64,000 nt of DNA, from the NCBI GenBank assembly GCA_030429565.1, contig JAUIFE010000013.1, positions 1-64,000 on the forward strand, read 5' to 3'. Positions 7,760 through 16,653 of the stretch are shown here, one piece after another. The DNA comes from Holophagae bacterium. GTDB lineage: Bacteria > Acidobacteriota > Holophagae > Acanthopleuribacterales > Acanthopleuribacteraceae. Under the pieces are notes generated by a model. It saw only the letters and a list, made by a program, of their open reading frames with translations, did not search any database and was not told the DNA's origin. Within the stretch, counting starts at the first letter, position 1, and every line of letters starts with the position of its first letter. The position numbers and the translations under genes are program-made.

Positions 7760-7875
7760 AAGCGGACAGCCTGAAAAAAACCCATAACAACCTTTTAGAG
7801 TTTGGAAACATCTCGGCGCGAGCCTGTTTCGTGCTTGCGCCAAGAGTCCCAATCGGCGGTGAAGGAGCGTTTTCT

Positions 7876-10071
7876 ATGAGTGTCAAAATCAAGGTTGCCG
7901 AAGAAGACGTCACGCTCGCGGCTATATTTAACGGCCGTTATCAGGTCTATGTGGTCGAGATGGGCGCGATGCCGACCAACGATGAGGAAATGATTCTCGA
8001 CAGTTTTGACGCCTACGGCGCCACGGTGAACATCGCCTGTATCGCCCAAAACGAGATTGTGGGCGGTATCCGCATGACGGAAAAAAAAGCGCCGCTGGGC
8101 ACGCCGGCCGATCACCTCTTTGATTTTAGTCCGTTTGTGCCCGAAGATGCGGCCTGCGTGAGCAGCAGCATGTTGTTCATGCGCAAAGAATTTCGCGGTC
8201 GTTCCGAGTTGATTATGGGTCTGTTTCTCATGGGTTACTTTTGGGCGGTGAAACGCGGGGCCGAGTATTTGTTGGCACCGGTAAATCCGCCGGTGGGCGC
8301 CAAGTTACAGCGGATCGGTTTCAAAAAGGTGGCTGAGGACTGCGAGGCGCACGGTTTGCCGATTCGGCCGATGGTGTGGGACCTTAGCCAGGTCAACAGC
8401 ATCTTTTTACGGTTTCTGGAAATGCAAAACCTCAACACCTTCGCCCTGAACTTCCACCGTGAATTTTTTACGAAAGGCGAGTACCTGATGCGCCAGGGCG
8501 AAAGCGCCGACGCCGCTTTTGTAATTGTTGACGGTCAGGCCGAGGTTAGCGTCGGTGATCCCGACGGTCAAATCCCGCCACGGGTCATTGGTACGGTGGG
8601 TCCCGGTGATTTGGTGGGTGAAGTTGCGCTGCTGGTGGAAGGGGTTCGTTCCGCCAATATTCGCGCGATGACGCCGGTTGATACGGTGGTACTCGATCGC
8701 GAACGCTTCAAGCGCGAGATCATGAAACATCCCGAACAATCGTTGCGATTACTGCAGTTGCTGGGCACGCGTTTGCAAAATGTGACCGAGCTGTTAACGG
8801 TTGGCCGTGCAGCGGCGGAGGAACTCAAACAAAAGGATCTGGGTCCGGTGCGGCCGGTCAAACACTTTTACGATCCCACCAATGCCGATATTCGCCGCAA
8901 CCCCTACCCGATTTACGAGCATATTCGCACGCGGGAACCGCTCCATTTCAACCCTATTTTGCAGGCGTGGATGGTGCTGGGTTACGAGCAGGCGCAGGCC
9001 ATGCTCAAAAACAAAAACGCAAGCTCGCGGCGTGCCCAAATCCTGATGCACAAGGTGCCGGCGGAGGTTCGCGGCAGTGTTAAAACCTTTACGGCGACGG
9101 CCAACGATATGCTGCTGTTTCTCGATGCGCCGGAACACCACCGCAAACGGGTGCTGACAGCCAAACCCTTTTCAATGCGGATGGTACGCCGTTTGGAGGG
9201 CCGCATTCGCGATTTGGTGGACGACCTACTGAAAGAGATTGCCGCCAAAGGGCGCTTCGACATGGTGGCTGATTTGGCGTTGCCGTTGCCGTTGGCGGTG
9301 ATTGGCGAGTTGCTCGGGGTGCCGGCCGAAGATCGGCGCACCTTAAAAACATGTAGTGACACCTTGTCGGTGATGGTCAATCATCCCAAACCTTCGGCCG
9401 AAGCGGTGGTGGCGGGTAATCAAGCGATCGAAGAGATGTACGCCTATTTTCGCGATTTGATTGCGGCGCGTCGCAAGGCGCCCCGAGAAGATCTCATCAG
9501 CGAGTGGATTCGGGTCGAGGAAGAGGGTGATCTGCTCAGCGAACAGGAGATTCTGGTCAACAGTTGCCTGCTTTTGTTTGCAGGTCACGAAACCACAACC
9601 AACCTGCTGGGGACCGGCATGTTGAATCTGTTGCGTTACGGCGATCAACTCATCCGTTTGCGTGAGAATCCGGAACTATTGGAGAGCGCGGTGGAGGAAA
9701 TGTTGCGCTTTGACAGTCCGGTTCAAATGGTAACGCGTTTGGCTAAGGCCGATTTTGTGATGATGGGCAAACAAATCAACAAGGGCGATCCGATTTACAT
9801 TGTGCTGGGTTCGGCCAACCGCGACCGGCGCCATTTTAACGATCCCGAAACCTTTGACATTTCGCAGCGCGACAGCCGGCATTTAGCCTTTGGTTATGGC
9901 GAACACTTCTGTTTGGGTTCGTCATTGGCGCGCTTGGAAGCCAAGGTGGTCTTTGAACAAGTGCTGCGGTTTTTCCCGTCGTTATCGCTGGCGACAGATC
10001 AGGTGGAGTGGAAACCCGACATTATGAATCGTGGGTTGCAGGCCCTGCCGATTGCTTTTGAAACCCATTAA
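7876..10071 (+). CDS. Three-domain fusion: GNAT acyl-synthase-like + cyclic-nucleotide-binding + cytochrome P450
   Basis: This protein has 731 residues and starts at 7876 after GAAGGAG. Residues 1-185 form a GNAT-like fold of the LuxI/FeeM type (RYQVYVVEMGAMPTNDEE, then GGIRMTEKK and a strand-helix with CVSSSMLFMRKEFRGRSELI). Members of that group join an acyl chain from acyl-ACP to an amino acid or SAM. Residues ~190-310 are a cNMP-binding beta barrel (GEYLMRQGESADAAFVIVDG, GDLVGEVALL). Residues ~325-731 are a complete P450: I-helix AGHETT (569-574), ExxR in EEMLR, and heme loop FGYGEHFCLG with Cys679. All key P450 residues are present, so the enzyme should be active. A single frame without frameshift argues against misassembly. 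It is monocistronic; its stop overlaps the convergent next gene by 3 bp. The product is unknown; a regulated, oxidised N-acyl compound is inference. Confidence 0.88.
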   Translation: MSVKIKVAEEDVTLAAIFNGRYQVYVVEMGAMPTNDEEMILDSFDAYGATVNIACIAQNEIVGGIRMTEKKAPLGTPADHLFDFSPFVPEDAACVSSSMLFMRKEFRGRSELIMGLFLMGYFWAVKRGAEYLLAPVNPPVGAKLQRIGFKKVAEDCEAHGLPIRPMVWDLSQVNSIFLRFLEMQNLNTFALNFHREFFTKGEYLMRQGESADAAFVIVDGQAEVSVGDPDGQIPPRVIGTVGPGDLVGEVALLVEGVRSANIRAMTPVDTVVLDRERFKREIMKHPEQSLRLLQLLGTRLQNVTELLTVGRAAAEELKQKDLGPVRPVKHFYDPTNADIRRNPYPIYEHIRTREPLHFNPILQAWMVLGYEQAQAMLKNKNASSRRAQILMHKVPAEVRGSVKTFTATANDMLLFLDAPEHHRKRVLTAKPFSMRMVRRLEGRIRDLVDDLLKEIAAKGRFDMVADLALPLPLAVIGELLGVPAEDRRTLKTCSDTLSVMVNHPKPSAEAVVAGNQAIEEMYAYFRDLIAARRKAPREDLISEWIRVEEEGDLLSEQEILVNSCLLLFAGHETTTNLLGTGMLNLLRYGDQLIRLRENPELLESAVEEMLRFDSPVQMVTRLAKADFVMMGKQINKGDPIYIVLGSANRDRRHFNDPETFDISQRDSRHLAFGYGEHFCLGSSLARLEAKVVFEQVLRFFPSLSLATDQVEWKPDIMNRGLQALPIAFETH

Positions 10072-10532
10072 ACAGGTGCTTGGGCGGTGAGCCGGGTGCG
10101 AGCTTTGGCGAGCATGAGGCCGAGCACTTCTTCCTCTTGTTCGTCGGCGGGCATCGCTAACCAGCAGTTGATGGCCTTGGCGTAATCGCCTTGACGATAG
10201 GCGCGAAAACCCTTGAGGAACAAATCGGGATCGTCCTCGGAATCGCAGGGGAGCGTGCGCGTGGGGGTTTGCTTGGCTTGAAGTTTGCCGCGAATTTTTC
10301 GGACAACACCCTGGTGTTGATCGGCCAGTACTTTGTTGGTGTCGGATTGGCGGGTGCACAAGCGGCCCTTCTCCGAGAGCAAAATGCGGCCGTCGAAATA
10401 AACAGTGGTGCCGGCATGTAATTCGGGGTAGGTGTTGAGTTCGGTCTGAATTTGAATGAGTTTGGAGCCGACCTGAATGGCGGACAACAAACCACCGCCT
10501 GGTAAAGGGCGGCTCTTGGGGACAGAATGCAT
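10068..10532 (-). CDS. Small protein of unknown function
   Basis: This 154-residue protein starts at 10532 (MHSVPKSRPLPGGG). It has no signal peptide. Residues ~35-65 read like a small beta domain (TELNTYPELHAGTTVYFDGRILL), followed by a basic linker and a helical C-terminus resembling a single TPR-type hairpin (FLKGFRAYRQGDYAKAINCWL). An alternative GTG/ATG start further upstream (10622) would add 30 residues with poor ribosome-site context. It is tail-to-tail with the P450 fusion, overlapping its stop. No family recognised. Confidence 0.5.
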   Translation of the reverse strand: MHSVPKSRPLPGGGLLSAIQVGSKLIQIQTELNTYPELHAGTTVYFDGRILLSEKGRLCTRQSDTNKVLADQHQGVVRKIRGKLQAKQTPTRTLPCDSEDDPDLFLKGFRAYRQGDYAKAINCWLAMPADEQEEEVLGLMLAKARTRLTAQAPV

Positions 10533-10797
10533 AATCGCAGGCCTCACAAGGAACGGAAAGTCGGCAGGTCGGCCATGGACCGCGGCACCCATGCTGGGTG
10601 GAAGCGCCTCGACGCGGGTCAACAGGGCCGGTTAAAGGCAATGGAGGAGGGCGTTAGAAAATGAAATGTATCGGGTTTTGTGAGGACAAACTGGAGTTTT
10701 ATAAGCGCAGGCAAAAATTCGCGCTATAGACAAATATTCGAGTCATTTTGACATCAAGCGAGGGGGGATTGCAATGAGTTATTGTTTTGACGCCCGA

Positions 10798-13700
10798 TTA
10801 GCTGGAAATAAAAGCGACGGTTTCCGGGCGTTCCATAATGGCATGGGGCAGACGCATCGGTGTCTCGGGTAAGGGGATTTCGTGCTGTTGCATGTACTGG
10901 TACAAGCTGAAAAGGCGGACGCGTTCCATGACCAGATTAAAGTCGGACATACGCTGTAAGCACTTGTTCCACAAACGATTGATGGCATTGTAGCGCTGAT
11001 TCTTGACCGCGCTGAGCAGGCGAATACGCGGGATTTGGTGCTGTGCCCAGGGAATGGCGGCGGCTTCGAGTTGGCTGAGGGCTTGGTCGACCAAATCCGG
11101 GCCGACATGATCCAAATCAACGGTGGAAATTATCAGTGCCAGCCAAGCCGATTGGTCCTGTTTGGCTTCTTTGAGGCATTGCGTGATGTGGGTGGTGTCG
11201 TAGCCTTTGGGATCGGCCAAAACGATTTCGGTCGAGAGTTGGTACAAACTTTCCAAGGATTTCAGGCGCGGATACTTTTCACATGCGTGGGTGAAGTTGG
11301 AAACCAAACGCTTGACGTCGTTGAACTTGCGGAAATTCAGGTAGAAGAAGAGGAGGTTGCGGTAGTAGTGCAGGTCGCCGTCGGCTTCCAGCTCAAGCGC
11401 GTGCAGGTAATCCAGGGCGCGGTTGTATTCGAACAACTCTTGGTGGGCCAGGCTGGCCCATTGGTGTAGGCGCCGTTGGGTTTGCGGGAGCAGGTCGTTG
11501 GGGATCTTTTCGACGGCATTGGTCAATTTGCGTGGGTAGGGTTGTAGCAAACGAATTTTGGCGGTAACCAGCAAGTTGGTGGCGAAGGGATCGTTGCGGT
11601 TTTTGAGTTTTTCGTAGAGCAGGCTGAACAGCAGTTGGCTTTTCTCGTATTCGTTAAACGCCATCAGGATCGGTTGGAGTAAAGATGCGTAGTGGACCGA
11701 AAGCTCGCGGAAATTAGGTTGGGCAAAAACCTGGTGCACGGAACCGTGGGCTTCGCCGTGATTTTGGCAGTTGAAATCGAGAATGGCGCTAAGTGCGAGG
11801 GTATGGACATTGCGCTCAATTTTGAGGGCCTTTTGGGCGAAGTAAAGGGCTTGCGCGGGGTCGACGGAGCGGTAGGAGAGTGCCAGCATCGACCAAAACT
11901 CGAGATTGTTTTGGAAGGTCGGCAACGGAATAAACAAACTCAGGTTCTTGCGAATCGGCTCGTAGTTGGCATTTTGGAAGCAGTAACGGGCGTAACTGAG
12001 CGCGTATTGGCTGGCTTTTTCGTCGTTTTCCGCTTGCTGGTAAAGCCGCGAGAGCATGAACCACAGTGGCGGCGAGTGGTTCAGGTAATTGCGCGTCTCG
12101 GTTTCAATGGTTTTAGCGAGCAGACTGTACTTGCGCGCGCGCTCTTCCGGCGGTAATGAGGTGATGAGATACTGGCGTACTTTTTCGTGTTTCCAGCGGA
12201 AGCCTTCGGTGGTGCTCGACTGGAAATCGAGGAAGTGAAGTTTATCGGCGAGGTCGATGGTGGCGCTGATTTCCTCGTAACTGGAGTTGGTGAGTTTGGT
12301 CAGCAGGTTAAGATCGATGCCGTCGGGGCACAAGGCGACCCACATGAGTGCTTCCAATTGCTTGCCGTTGAACTCTTTGAGATTGAGCGGCATGGTATGC
12401 ACATTGGGATCGGTGGGCGGGCTAGGTTCGGCCTTGGGAAGGTTGAGCTCCAAAACGCCGTCTTGCACCACCAGGCGGCCTTTGCTGTTTAGGTCCTCGA
12501 CGACCTCAATGAACTTACTGATGTTGGTCCCGGAAATTTCCACCAGTTGTTTGGTGAGATCGACGCTGCCGCGGGCGGACTCAAACTGGTTGGTGAGGTA
12601 ATCGGTGAGGGCGATGACGTCGGGGAATTCAACCGGTACGGGTGGGCCGATAATACTGAACTCGTTGGCGTGTTTTTGGGTGGTCAGCACCAGGAAAATA
12701 TTTTTGTTGCCGCTGGAGACAATCGACTGGGCCAGTTGAATAATAAACTGGGCCAAGTTGGGCGAACACACGTGCAGGTGTTCGATGGCGAGCACGTAGG
12801 TTTCCTCTACGGCAAAAAAGACGCGCAAGAAGGCGGTGAGAATGGTCGAATGGCTCAGCTCTTGATACTGGCCCGGTGACGGCCATTGCAAGCGAGGTAA
12901 GGCGGTTGCCAAAATTTCAATCCAGGGGTTGAGCTGTGGTTTGTGATGGGGAATTTTGAGGTGCTGGAGAATCATCTCCATAAACTCGAGAATGTTGGTG
13001 CCCGCACTGCACTCCATACGGACCGGCGACTCGGCAAATACATCGGCGCACAGGTTCTCGACGATGGTGGTTTTACCACTGCCTTGTTCCCCTTTTAAGT
13101 AGAGCAGTCGGCGCGATAACCAAATTTCCTTCAGCGATTGAATGAAGTTGCCGTGCAGCAACAAACCACGGGTGAGCACGTCGATTTTGGGTTGCTCATT
13201 GAGCTGGGGTGTCGGGCTGTAAGAATTTAGCACTTTCTCGACTTCGCGATAAATCATGCTGCAATTGTTTTGGCGCAGGCGCGGATCGCGATCGAGCATT
13301 TTGAGGATGATGGGATCGAGAGCGGGAGGAATATCGGCAATTTGCGACGGCGCTTGGGGTTTCTTGACCAAACGCTGGTAAATCGTTTCGCCCAGGGTGG
13401 GCCCCTTAAAGGGTTTCATGCCGGTGAACAAATCGTAAAGCATGACGCCGACGGCGAAAATATCGGCGGTGTGGGTTACCTGCTCGCCGCTAATCCCTTC
13501 GGGCGAGACGTAATAAGCACTGCCCATGAAGGTGTTGCGGTGGGTGTACATGGTCATGTCGGCAACTTTCATGATGCCGAAATCGATTAGCTTCAATTCG
13601 TCTTTGCGCGAGACCAAAATGTTTTGCGGTTTGAGGTCACGGTGAATAATTTGGTGCTTGTGAATGAAATCAAGCACCTCGCAAAGTTGACGGAACAGGT

Positions 13701-14043
13701 TCAAAAAGTTGGGCAGTGATTCAAAAATGTTGCGGCGTTTCCAGTAATTTTGCCAAGTATCGCCCTCGACCCATTCCATGACATACGCCGGTTTCCCTTC
13801 CCATTCCGGGAAAAATTCCTTGACCTCAATGAGGTTGGGGTGCGGATAGGCGCGCAGAAACTCGTACTCCATATAGAAGCGTTGCGGGCCTTGCGGTTCC
13901 TCGTCGGAAAGATCCATGGTCTTGAGAACAAAGTCCTTACCTTCTTCCTGGGAGCCTTTGGGGCCTTTGATTTTGTAGATGATCGAACATCCGCCGCGAA
14001 TAAATTCGCCGATCACCTCGTAAGGAAAAGACTGGTTGCTCAT
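10798..14043 (-). CDS. Ser/Thr protein kinase - P-loop ATPase - helical repeat protein
   Basis: This protein has 1081 residues. Residues ~8-275 form a eukaryotic-type kinase domain: ATP lysine K41, catalytic loop HRDLKPQN (134-141), DFG at 154-156 and an activation segment ending in SPE. The glycine-rich loop (GEFIRGGCSIIYK) lacks the usual GxGxxG. At about residues 316-324 GEQGSGKTT is a Walker A of an AAA/NB-ARC-like ATPase module (to ~560), then a winged-helix-like stretch and a long alpha-helical repeat region (~650-1050) of TPR type. This kinase-ATPase-repeat order resembles bacterial PknK/MalT-like signalling giants seen in Myxococcota and Acidobacteriota. It is cytoplasmic with no membrane segment. 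It lies downstream of fur with a 108-bp gap. The signal it senses is unknown. Confidence 0.85.
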   Translation of the reverse strand: MSNQSFPYEVIGEFIRGGCSIIYKIKGPKGSQEEGKDFVLKTMDLSDEEPQGPQRFYMEYEFLRAYPHPNLIEVKEFFPEWEGKPAYVMEWVEGDTWQNYWKRRNIFESLPNFLNLFRQLCEVLDFIHKHQIIHRDLKPQNILVSRKDELKLIDFGIMKVADMTMYTHRNTFMGSAYYVSPEGISGEQVTHTADIFAVGVMLYDLFTGMKPFKGPTLGETIYQRLVKKPQAPSQIADIPPALDPIILKMLDRDPRLRQNNCSMIYREVEKVLNSYSPTPQLNEQPKIDVLTRGLLLHGNFIQSLKEIWLSRRLLYLKGEQGSGKTTIVENLCADVFAESPVRMECSAGTNILEFMEMILQHLKIPHHKPQLNPWIEILATALPRLQWPSPGQYQELSHSTILTAFLRVFFAVEETYVLAIEHLHVCSPNLAQFIIQLAQSIVSSGNKNIFLVLTTQKHANEFSIIGPPVPVEFPDVIALTDYLTNQFESARGSVDLTKQLVEISGTNISKFIEVVEDLNSKGRLVVQDGVLELNLPKAEPSPPTDPNVHTMPLNLKEFNGKQLEALMWVALCPDGIDLNLLTKLTNSSYEEISATIDLADKLHFLDFQSSTTEGFRWKHEKVRQYLITSLPPEERARKYSLLAKTIETETRNYLNHSPPLWFMLSRLYQQAENDEKASQYALSYARYCFQNANYEPIRKNLSLFIPLPTFQNNLEFWSMLALSYRSVDPAQALYFAQKALKIERNVHTLALSAILDFNCQNHGEAHGSVHQVFAQPNFRELSVHYASLLQPILMAFNEYEKSQLLFSLLYEKLKNRNDPFATNLLVTAKIRLLQPYPRKLTNAVEKIPNDLLPQTQRRLHQWASLAHQELFEYNRALDYLHALELEADGDLHYYRNLLFFYLNFRKFNDVKRLVSNFTHACEKYPRLKSLESLYQLSTEIVLADPKGYDTTHITQCLKEAKQDQSAWLALIISTVDLDHVGPDLVDQALSQLEAAAIPWAQHQIPRIRLLSAVKNQRYNAINRLWNKCLQRMSDFNLVMERVRLFSLYQYMQQHEIPLPETPMRLPHAIMERPETVAFISS

Positions 14044-14151
14044 TATGCCGCCGCTTCGCTAGGGGTAGGGTTAGAAGAGAGATAGGGCGCGAGAGGGAAG
14101 TGCCGCACCGCCGGTTTGGATGTCCCCATCCGGCGGCGGGGAGGTCTAAGG

Positions 14152-14634
14152 TTATTCTTTCTTACCGGGACAATCCACTTGGGTGCAGCGGCCGTAGAGC
14201 TGGTGAACGTGGCGAACCATTTTGAAATGGTGCTGATCCAGAATTTCGTCCTGCATTCTTTCAAGGGCGTCATCGTAAAATTCGAGAATTTTATGGCAGT
14301 CGACACAAATAATATGGTCGTGGTGCCCTTGGGTCATGGCGCTTTCATAGCGCGTTTCCTGACCTTCAATGGCGAGTTTCTTAACCAAACCGCTCTGGAC
14401 CAACAAGTCCAAGGTGCGATAGACCGTGGCTCGCGAAATGCGCTGTGACTGGGTGCGCATGAGTTCGAGTAATTCGTCGACCGAATAGTGACCGTCGTTT
14501 TCATAGATGGCACGCAATAAGGCGAGCCGTTCGTTGGTGACTTTGCCGTTGTGCGCGTACAAAAAACTTTTAAATTGTTCTTCGAGCTCGGTGATATCAA
14601 CTTCGCGGGACTCGGGTTTAAGGTTATCTGGCAC
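14152..14634 (-). CDS. fur: Fur-family metal-dependent transcriptional regulator
   Basis: This protein has 160 residues with a GTG start at 14634 preceded by GGAAG; the longer open frame from 14772 has an atypical basic N-terminus. It has an N-terminal winged helix (TNERLALLRAIYEN... SRATVYRTLDLLVQSGLV), the histidine-rich hinge GHHDHIICVDC, and two zinc cysteine pairs, CVDC and CTQVDC, all typical of Fur/PerR. It is likely an iron or peroxide sensor repressor; Fur and PerR cannot be separated with certainty from sequence. It precedes the kinase gene on the same strand, but no Fur box was identified. Confidence 0.88.
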   Translation of the reverse strand: MPDNLKPESREVDITELEEQFKSFLYAHNGKVTNERLALLRAIYENDGHYSVDELLELMRTQSQRISRATVYRTLDLLVQSGLVKKLAIEGQETRYESAMTQGHHDHIICVDCHKILEFYDDALERMQDEILDQHHFKMVRHVHQLYGRCTQVDCPGKKE

Positions 14635-14869
14635 CGGATCTTCCTTCGTTGGAGGTTGGGGTCTGGGCGGCGAATGACGGCGGCGGCATAGGCTCCGCAA
14701 ACGAACGCCTTGCGGCTTTACTTCGCGGTCGCCCGCCAAAAGCAACGATTTGCTCACGGTCTTCGCCTTCAAATCTTACCTTATCTTACGTTGAAAAAGC
14801 CAGACTCGTGCGCCGCTTTTCAGGCACGGTGAGCGCGCCCGATCACCAGATGGAGACCTTTGATTTTGT

Positions 14870-15418
14870 TCATGTTTGTTCGTAAATATAGATCCCGCTT
14901 TCTTCCAGCCCGTCTTGCTTGGTGCGCACGCGCACGGCCTGCTCGCGTTGTGTGGCAATGGTGCAGCCGACATAATCCGGGGCAATCGGCAGTTCGCGGA
15001 AACCGCGGTCGACCACGACGGCGAGGCGAATCATGCGCGGGCGACCTTTGTCGAGGATGGCGGCCAGCGCGGCGCGCGCGGTGCGCCCGGTGAAAATGAC
15101 GTCGTCGACCAAGATGAGGTTGCGGTTTTGAATCGAAAACGGAATTTCGCCGGTACGGACAAAGGGTTCGCTTTCGGTGTCCACCATATCGTCGCGGTAA
15201 AGGTGGATGTCGACGTACCCAACCGGCGGCCGCATGCCCCAATGAATTTCAAGCCGGTCGGCAAGGTAGCGCGCAATCGGCGCGCCGCCTGAAAGAACAC
15301 CGATCAAAGCGGTCTGCTGTGGGTTGGCGCCGTCGGCGGCGATTTTAGCGGCCATTTCATCGAGGATCTCAATTAATGTGTCGCGGTTGCAATAGGTATC
15401 GTGGAGCTTGAGCGTCAC
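14870..15418 (-). CDS. pyrR: Bifunctional pyr operon regulator / uracil phosphoribosyltransferase
   Basis: This 182-residue protein has the usual PyrR length. The PRPP-binding motif is ILVDDVIFTGRTARAAL (about residues 102-118), with the upstream ALIGVLSGGAPIAR loop and GYVDIHLYRDD segment diagnostic of PyrR. In many bacteria PyrR binds UMP and the pyr mRNA leader to attenuate transcription and also shows weak UPRTase activity. No pyr biosynthesis genes adjoin it here, so it may act in trans. A separate dedicated UPRTase is present at 41550-42179 in the uracil-degradation operon. Confidence 0.92.
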   Translation of the reverse strand: MTLKLHDTYCNRDTLIEILDEMAAKIAADGANPQQTALIGVLSGGAPIARYLADRLEIHWGMRPPVGYVDIHLYRDDMVDTESEPFVRTGEIPFSIQNRNLILVDDVIFTGRTARAALAAILDKGRPRMIRLAVVVDRGFRELPIAPDYVGCTIATQREQAVRVRTKQDGLEESGIYIYEQT

Positions 15419-15616
15419 GCTGTCCTCCCGAGCCGATGCCGGCTACAAACTGGAAAACCCGAAACACGGTGAGCCGTCCTGGTCGGCGGGCGGTGTTTTG
15501 GGGGCCGTCGCACACAACAGCCAAACATTTGGGTGGTTCTGCTACTACTTAAAGCACAAATCATGACCGACCTGCAAGCTGCGCGCGTGTTCTGCTTGCT
15601 TGCGCCGGGCGTGGTC

Positions 15617-15647
15617 ATGTGGTGCAATGACGCTCATTGCACCACAT
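15617..15647. promoter_or_regulatory. Perfect 14-bp palindrome upstream of the membrane methyltransferase gene
   Basis: The arm atgtggtgcaatga (15617-15630) is perfectly complementary to 15634-15647, with a 3-base loop. It ends 19 bp before the start codon at 15667. There is no T-run, so an operator or leader hairpin is more likely than a terminator. Confidence 0.5.
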
Positions 15648-15666
15648 CCATTTTACGGAATGCTCT

Positions 15667-16434
15667 ATGCCGCATGCCAAGCCACCCCAGACGTTTGTGA
15701 ACCGCCCCCATTTTCCGGCCGCCGTCGCGCTAATGGTCGCCGCCGTATGGCTGGCGCTCGTTTTTGCCGATTTGGCACGCCCGCAACCGTTGCCCGCACC
15801 TTTTGCCGGTAAAGCGCCGTTGGATCAACGGTTCCGCCCACTTTACAACGAAGAATTGGCCGCGGGTGAAGATCGTGATATGCGCAACTTTTGGCAAAAA
15901 CCGCGCCAGCTACTTGATCAGTTGCAGCCCTTAGACGGCTTGTTGGTGGCCGATATCGGCGCGGGTACCGGTTATTTTACCGAACATCTGGCACAACGGG
16001 TCGGATCAACCGGCCACGTGATTGCCACAGATATCAGTCAACCGGTGTTGGAAACACTGGCCAAGGAAATCAATCTGGAACTTCGCGACCGCATTTCCCT
16101 GGTGCTGGCCGACGAAGACCGATTGGGTATTGAAACGCAGGTCGACTTGATTTGGGTGGTCCAAGTTTTTAGTGAAATAGACGACAAATCCGCTTTTCTC
16201 GATCGCTTGCAAGCGATCATGCACCGCGACACGCGTTTGGTCATCATTGATTCCAAACACTTAACCGATCCGGTGACCGGTTTCACGCGCCCGATTAACC
16301 TCAACGCCCTCAAACAACAGTTTGCGGCGGTCGGTTTGGAAATCGCGCCAGGTTACCCTTTGGGTCGCTTCAACTTTTTGCCCAAGCAGTACTGTTTTGT
16401 GTTGCGGAAAACGGGTGGCGTCGCCGTGGATTGA
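15667..16434 (+). CDS. Membrane-anchored SAM-dependent methyltransferase
   Basis: This 255-residue protein starts at 15667 (MPHAKPPQ). One N-terminal hydrophobic segment (about residues 18-37, FPAAVALMVAAVWLALVFAD) acts as an anchor or signal. The rest is a class I methyltransferase: motif I VADIGAGTGYFTEHLA, strand-2 acid in VIATDIS, and motif IV VDLIWVVQVFSEID. Secreted or anchored methyltransferases of this kind (Methyltransf_11/25 with a leader) occur in several Gram-negative phyla, and their substrate is mostly unknown. A TTG start at 15637 would fall in the palindrome and is less likely. It is monocistronic. Confidence 0.75.
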   Translation: MPHAKPPQTFVNRPHFPAAVALMVAAVWLALVFADLARPQPLPAPFAGKAPLDQRFRPLYNEELAAGEDRDMRNFWQKPRQLLDQLQPLDGLLVADIGAGTGYFTEHLAQRVGSTGHVIATDISQPVLETLAKEINLELRDRISLVLADEDRLGIETQVDLIWVVQVFSEIDDKSAFLDRLQAIMHRDTRLVIIDSKHLTDPVTGFTRPINLNALKQQFAAVGLEIAPGYPLGRFNFLPKQYCFVLRKTGGVAVD

Positions 16435-16653
16435 GTGTCGGCCTGCCACGTCCCCCATCGCCGCACTTTTTTTGGCGCGCAAAAGGTAATCATCTGGGCC
16501 GGATCTTCCGATTAGTTCAATGTCCCCTAAAAAAGCAACTTCGATCCAGTGGGTTTAAACCCCGATGGTGTGGGCAAGTCCCTTAGAAAGAGGGTATTGT
16601 GTGCCGGTTTGGGCCCTGTTGCGGCGTGGCTGTCGGTACAAGGATGGTTGATT

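Noticed and set aside
10661..10729. 22-codon frame starting MKCIGFCEDKLEF after an AGGAGGG
   Set aside because: It has a decent ribosome site but is too short for composition or homology to support it, and no terminator follows; not reported as a gene.
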